Shown: piece by piece, positions 60,040 through 64,000 of the stretch
How the letters are laid out: every line of letters starts with the position of its first letter
Numbering within the stretch: the first letter of the stretch is position 1
From: Rhodococcus rhodnii NBRC 100604
Lineage (GTDB): Bacteria; Actinomycetota; Actinomycetes; Mycobacteriales; Mycobacteriaceae
Length of the DNA: 64,000 bases
Assembly: GCF_001894925.1 (NCBI RefSeq)
Contig: NZ_BCXD01000018.1
Coordinates: 1 to 64,000 of the forward strand
Reading direction: 5' to 3'
Program-made: the position numbers and the translations under genes
The notes under the pieces: model-generated
Seen by the model: only the letters and a program-made list of their open reading frames with translations
Databases searched by the model: none
What the model was told of the DNA's origin: nothing

Positions 60040-62583
60040 GTGACGAACAAGCGTGGCCGGCTGCGGGTGTATCTCGGCGCGGCACCGGGCGTCGGCAAGA
60101 CGTACGCGATGCTCGACGAGGCCCAGCGACTGCGAGCGCTGGGGTGCGACGTCGTGACGGGCGTCGTCGAGACCCACGGCCGCGCGCGCACCGCCGAGCG
60201 TGCCCGTGGGCTCGACGCGCTGCCGCCGATCGAGTTCGTCCATCGCGGCATCACCTTCGCCGAACTCGACGTCGAGGCAGTGACAGCCCGCGATCCCGAT
60301 CTCGTACTCGTCGACGAGTTCGCTCACACCAACGCGCCCGGATCCCGCAACGGCAAGCGGTGGCAGGACGTCGAAGAGATCCTCGACGCGGGGATCGACG
60401 TCTTCACGACCGTCAACATCCAGCATCTCGAATCGCTCGCCGACGTCGTCGCCCGCATCACGGGTGTCGTGCAGCGCGAGACAGTTCCCGACGCCGTCGT
60501 GCGGGCCGCGACGCAGGTCGAACTCGTCGACCTCACGCCCGAGGCGCTGCGTGCCCGGCTGACGGAGGGCGACGTCTACGCGGCGTCGAAGGTCGATGCG
60601 GCGCTGAGCAACTACTTCCGCACCGGCAATCTCACGGCGCTGCGCGAGCTGGCGCTGTTGTGGACGGCGGACCAGGTGGACGCGGCACTCGCGAAGTACC
60701 GCGCGGACAACCGGATCACCGCGACGTGGGAGACCCGCGAGCGGGTGGTCGTGGCCGTCACCGGCGGCGAGGAGACGGGTGTGCTCATCCGCCGCTCACG
60801 CCGCATCGCGTCGCGTTCGGGCGCCGAACTGCTGGTCGTCCACGTCGTGCGCGGCGACGGTCTGGCGGGCGCCGACGAGAACTCCCTCGCGGCGATGCGC
60901 ACTCTCGCGGCGGACGTCGGCGCGAGCGTGCACACCGTCGTCGGCGACGACGTGCCACGCGCGCTGCTGGACTTCGCACGGTCGGTCAACGCGACGCAGC
61001 TCGTCGTCGGGACGTCGCGACGCTCGCGGTGGGCGCGGCTGATCGACGAGGGCATCGGCGCCGCCGTGGTGCGCGGCTCGGGGACGATCGACGTCCACAC
61101 CGTCACGCACGACGCGCGCTCACGCGCCCGGTGGCCGCGGCCACGGCCCGGGACCAGGGGAGTGCTCGCGTGGTGTGCCGCGGTCGCGGTGCCGGCCGCG
61201 GCCTCGGCGCTGATGTACCTCGTCGACGACACGATCGGGCTCGTCGGCGAGAGCGCGTTGTTCGTGCTCGTCGTGCTCGCGGTCGCCCTGCTCGGCGGTG
61301 TCGTGCCCGCGGCGCTGTCGGCGCTCGTGTCGGGCGTGATGCTCAACTACCTGTTCACCGAGCCCGTGCACTCGCTGACGATCTCCGATCCGGCCAACGT
61401 CGTGACGATCGTCGCGCTGCTGCTCGTCGCGGTCGCCGTCGCGGCGCTCGTGGATCTCGCGGCGACCCGCGAACGCACGGCGCGGGCGGCGACCCGCGAG
61501 GCCGAACTTCTCGGCACCTTCGCCGCCGCCGTGCTGTACGGCGCCGACCTCCCGGCGCTGCTCGAACGGCTGCGCGAGACGTACGGGCAGCGTGAGGTCG
61601 CGGTCGTCTCGCCCGCCCGCGGCGTGCTGGGGACCGCAGGGGAGGACCCGCCGACCGATGCCTCGGCCGCCGACACGATCACCGAGGTCGATGCGTCCGC
61701 GGGGACGGCGGGTGGCACGTACTCGCTGCTGCTGCGCGGGCCCGAACTCACCGGGCGCGACCGGCGCGTGCTCGCGGCGGTCGCGCATCACGCGGTCGCG
61801 CTCGTCGAGCGCGACGAGATGGCCCGGCAGGCGCGCGAGGGACGCGCGCTCGTGGAAGGGGATCGCCTGCGCCGCGCGCTGCTCTCGGCCGTCGGCCACG
61901 ATCTGCGGACCCCGCTCGCCGCCGTCAAGGCAGCCGTGTCGAGCCTGCGCAGCGACGACGTCGACTTCTCTCCCGAGGACACCGCCGAACTGCTCGCGAC
62001 GATCGAGGAATCGGCCGACGCCCTCACCGACCTCGTCGCGAACCTGCTCGATTCGTCGCGGCTCGCGGCGGGTGCGCTCGAACCCGCGCCGCGGACGGTG
62101 TACCTGGACGAGGTCGTGCACCGCGCGCTCGCCGGAATAGACCGCACCACAGCCGGATACGGTCGTGCCGGACCCTCGCGTGTCCACGTCGACGTGGGCG
62201 CCGCGACGGCGTACGCCGATCCAGGGCTGCTCGAGCGCGCCGTCGCGAACCTCGTCGACAACGCACTGCGTCACGGCGGTGGGAGCGAGGTACGGGTCAG
62301 CGCCGCGACGCTCGGGGAGCGTGCGCTGCTCACCGTCGCCGACAGCGGCCCGGGCCTGCCGGCCGGCCACGCGGACGCCGTCTTCGAGCCGTTCCAGCGG
62401 CGCGGCGACCGCGACACGAGTTCCGGTGTCGGACTGGGCCTGTCGGTCGTCCGTGGTTTCGTCGAGGCGATGGGCGGGACGGTGTCCGCGACCCCGACAC
62501 CCGGCGGCGGAACCACGATGGCCGTCGACCTGCCCGCCGCGCAGCCGCACGAGCACGAGCAGAGACAGGAACAGGGCCGATGA
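60040..62583 (+). CDS. kdpD: Sensor histidine kinase KdpD
   Basis: 847 residues. An N-terminal KdpD domain with Walker A G-A-A-P-G-V-G-K-T is followed by a universal-stress-protein-like domain. Four membrane helices (about 370-490) lead to a GAF-like region. The histidine kinase follows, with phosphorylated His620 (V-G-H-D-L-R-T-P-L), the N box D-N-A-L-R-H-G and G-L-P-A-G-H...V-G-L-G-L-S. GTG at 60040. It senses low K+/osmotic state and phosphorylates KdpE, whose gene overlaps by 4 bp. Confidence 0.95.
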   Translation: MTNKRGRLRVYLGAAPGVGKTYAMLDEAQRLRALGCDVVTGVVETHGRARTAERARGLDALPPIEFVHRGITFAELDVEAVTARDPDLVLVDEFAHTNAPGSRNGKRWQDVEEILDAGIDVFTTVNIQHLESLADVVARITGVVQRETVPDAVVRAATQVELVDLTPEALRARLTEGDVYAASKVDAALSNYFRTGNLTALRELALLWTADQVDAALAKYRADNRITATWETRERVVVAVTGGEETGVLIRRSRRIASRSGAELLVVHVVRGDGLAGADENSLAAMRTLAADVGASVHTVVGDDVPRALLDFARSVNATQLVVGTSRRSRWARLIDEGIGAAVVRGSGTIDVHTVTHDARSRARWPRPRPGTRGVLAWCAAVAVPAAASALMYLVDDTIGLVGESALFVLVVLAVALLGGVVPAALSALVSGVMLNYLFTEPVHSLTISDPANVVTIVALLLVAVAVAALVDLAATRERTARAATREAELLGTFAAAVLYGADLPALLERLRETYGQREVAVVSPARGVLGTAGEDPPTDASAADTITEVDASAGTAGGTYSLLLRGPELTGRDRRVLAAVAHHAVALVERDEMARQAREGRALVEGDRLRRALLSAVGHDLRTPLAAVKAAVSSLRSDDVDFSPEDTAELLATIEESADALTDLVANLLDSSRLAAGALEPAPRTVYLDEVVHRALAGIDRTTAGYGRAGPSRVHVDVGAATAYADPGLLERAVANLVDNALRHGGGSEVRVSAATLGERALLTVADSGPGLPAGHADAVFEPFQRRGDRDTSSGVGLGLSVVRGFVEAMGGTVSATPTPGGGTTMAVDLPAAQPHEHEQRQEQGR

Positions 62584-63256
62584 CCAGAGTCCTCGTCGTC
62601 GACGACGAACCACAGATCGTCCGCGCACTGCGCATCAACCTCGCGGCACGTGGGTACGAGGTCGTCACGGCGACCACCGGGGCGGGGGCGCTCCGCGCGG
62701 CCGCCGAGACGCGGCCCGACGTCGTCGTCCTCGATCTGGGGCTGCCCGACCTCGACGGCGTCGACGTGCTCGCCGGAATCCGCGGCTGGCTCTCGGTTCC
62801 CGTCATCGTGCTCTCGGCGCGCACCGACTCGGCCGACAAGGTCGGCGCCCTCGACGCCGGCGCAGACGACACGTGACGAAACCGTTCGGGATGGACGAGT
62901 TCCTCGCCCGGCTGCGCGCCGCGGTCCGCCGGTCGGCCGCGATGCCGGAGGAGCAGCCCGCCGTCGTCACCGATGCGTTCACCGTCGACCTCGCCGCACG
63001 CACCGTCACGCGCGACGGCGCGCCCGTGCACCTCACCCCCACCGAGTGGGCGCTGCTCGAGATGCTCGTCCGCAACCGCGGCAAGCTCGTCGGCCGCCGC
63101 GAGCTCCTGCGCGAGGTGTGGGGGCCCGCGTACGAGCAGGAGACCCACTATCTGCGCGTGTATCTCGCACAGCTCCGCCGCAAGCTCGAGCCCGAACCGT
63201 CCGCACCGCGCCATCTCGTCACCGAGGCAGGGATGGGCTATCGCTTCGTCGAATAG
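62580..63256 (+). pseudogene. kdpE: Response regulator KdpE, frameshifted (one base missing at 62870/62871)
   Basis: OmpR-family regulator in two frames. The first holds the receiver domain with phosphoacceptor Asp52 (V-V-L-D-L-G-L-P-D) up to D-A-G-A-D-D then T-stop. The second begins V-T-K-P-F-G-M-D-E-F and holds the C-terminal winged helix (L-T-P-T-E-W-A-L-L-E, Y-L-R-V-Y-L-A-Q-L-R-R-K-L, G-M-G-Y-R-F-V). The family reads G-A-D-D-Y-V-T-K-P-F, so a T is missing between 62870 and 62871 (GACGAC-[T]ACGTGACG). Restoring it gives about 225 residues. Either true loss, which would silence the kdp switch, or a sequencing deletion. Confidence 0.9.
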
Positions 63257-63344
63257 CGACTGTCACATTCCCGGAAACCCTGCGACTCGGCACCCGGTGC
63301 TCCTAGCGTCGAGACGACACGGTCCGGAGGGAAGGTGGCGCGCC

Positions 63345-64000
63345 ATGCGGAAGACACACGGCCGGCGGCGCGGAGCGGAGACCGCCGAGTCGGTGGCCGT
63401 CAATCCGGTGTTCGCGCGGCCGGGTGAGGCGACCGAACTCCCGCGGTTCGTCCTGCCGGACGACGAGTCGCTGCCCGAGACGGCGTATCAGATCGTCCAC
63501 GACGAAGCGATGCTCGACGGCAACGCCCGGCTCAACCTCGCGACGTTCGTCGGCACGTGGATGGACGAGGAAGCCGACAAGCTGTATCTGCGGGCCGCCG
63601 ACAAGAACATGATCGACAAGGACGAGTACCCGCAGACGGCGGCGATCGAGGCGCGGTGCTGGGCGATGCTCGCGCGGTTGTGGAACGCACCCGATCCGGA
63701 CGCCACGATCGGCACCTCCACGATCGGATCGTCCGAGGCGTGCATGCTCGGCGGCCTCGCCCTCAAGCGCCGCTGGCAACACGCCCGTCGCGTCGCCGGA
63801 AAGTCCACCGAGAAGCCCAATCTCGTGATGTCGAGCGCGGTGCAGGTGTGCTGGGAGAAGTTCTGCAACTACTGGGACGTCGAGCCGCGGTACGTCCCGA
63901 TCACCGAGGAACACCGGACGCTCGACGGCCACGGCCTGGCCGGGTACGTCGACGAGAACACGATCGGCGTCGTCGCGATCATGGGTGTCACCTACACCGG
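63345..64000 (+). CDS. gadB: Glutamate decarboxylase, 3'-truncated by window edge
   Basis: First 218 residues of a PLP-dependent decarboxylase: M-L-D-G-N-A-R-L-N-L-A-T-F-V-G-T-W-M and D-K-D-E-Y-P-Q-T-A-A-I-E, plus G-S-S-E-A-C-M-L-G-G, are GadA/B signatures. The PLP lysine lies beyond the window. It converts glutamate to GABA, consuming an intracellular proton, so it supports acid resistance. ATG at 63345 with GGAGGGAAGG. It is 88 bp after kdpE and reads the same way. Confidence 0.93.
   Translation, partial: MRKTHGRRRGAETAESVAVNPVFARPGEATELPRFVLPDDESLPETAYQIVHDEAMLDGNARLNLATFVGTWMDEEADKLYLRAADKNMIDKDEYPQTAAIEARCWAMLARLWNAPDPDATIGTSTIGSSEACMLGGLALKRRWQHARRVAGKSTEKPNLVMSSAVQVCWEKFCNYWDVEPRYVPITEEHRTLDGHGLAGYVDENTIGVVAIMGVTYT

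Overview
The window is high-GC actinobacterial DNA from the order Mycobacteriales, most likely the genus Rhodococcus or a close Nocardiaceae relative. The evidence is an HspR/HAIR-controlled dnaK-grpE-dnaJ-hspR operon, a second HAIR-controlled clpB, the order flavohemoglobin ... clpB - membrane protein - pyrE that is also known in mycobacteria, a 13E12/DUF222 HNH protein, a DUF3558 lipoprotein, steroid-ring enzymes of the KshA/HsaA/HsaC type, and a Baeyer-Villiger monooxygenase of the Rhodococcus steroid/phenylacetone monooxygenase type. Genes are densely packed, with many 4-bp ATGA/GTGA overlaps. I saw no tRNA, rRNA, CRISPR array, insertion sequence or prophage.

Layout. 1-2.7 kb: a P450 cut by the window edge, a SARP-type regulator behind palindromic half-sites, and a TetR regulator. 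2.7-8.5 kb: a glucose-6-phosphate dehydrogenase divergent from the chaperone operon. 8.6-10.6 kb: two secreted proteins of unknown function. 10.7-23.8 kb: a probable steroid/ketone catabolic region with a BVMO and two SDRs in one operon, a second enolase, a ketosteroid isomerase - small Cys protein - Old Yellow Enzyme operon divergent from a PadR regulator, an IclR regulator, and kshA-hsaA-hsaC. hsaA is interrupted by an in-frame stop. 23.9-24.8 kb: two overlapping crcB fluoride-channel genes behind a fluoride riboswitch. 24.9-32.4 kb: a phosphatase, cytochrome oxidase subunit I, a flavohemoglobin with a separate paralogous reductase, and a GntR regulator divergent from a 2,2-dialkylglycine decarboxylase. 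32.5-36 kb: small membrane and lipoprotein genes, and an AlkB-type repair dioxygenase that reads without a stop into an aldo/keto reductase. 36-45 kb: clpB, two membrane-anchored proteins, an SDR, pyrE, a frameshifted 2-hydroxyacid dehydrogenase and two paralogous secreted proteins. 45-48.2 kb: a DUF222/HNH protein, and an MFS pump with its MarR regulator. 48.4-63.3 kb: an ion-homeostasis block with a complete Mrp Na+/H+ antiporter (A/B fused, C-G), a K+ channel with an RCK domain, and kdpFABCDE. The window ends inside a glutamate decarboxylase.

How it fits together. Two stress circuits are readable. In the first, HspR, encoded at the end of the dnaK operon, should bind HAIR sites in front of both dnaK and clpB. 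In the second, a 16-bp motif (15 of 16 identical) lies in front of both the Mrp operon and the kdp operon/K+ channel intergenic region. This suggests that one regulator, plausibly the KdpE type, links Na+/H+ and K+ handling. Glutamate decarboxylase next door would add pH homeostasis.

Three genes (hsaA, the 2-hydroxyacid dehydrogenase, kdpE) carry single-base lesions, and alkB lacks its own stop codon. Sequencing error and genuine decay cannot be told apart from the sequence alone.
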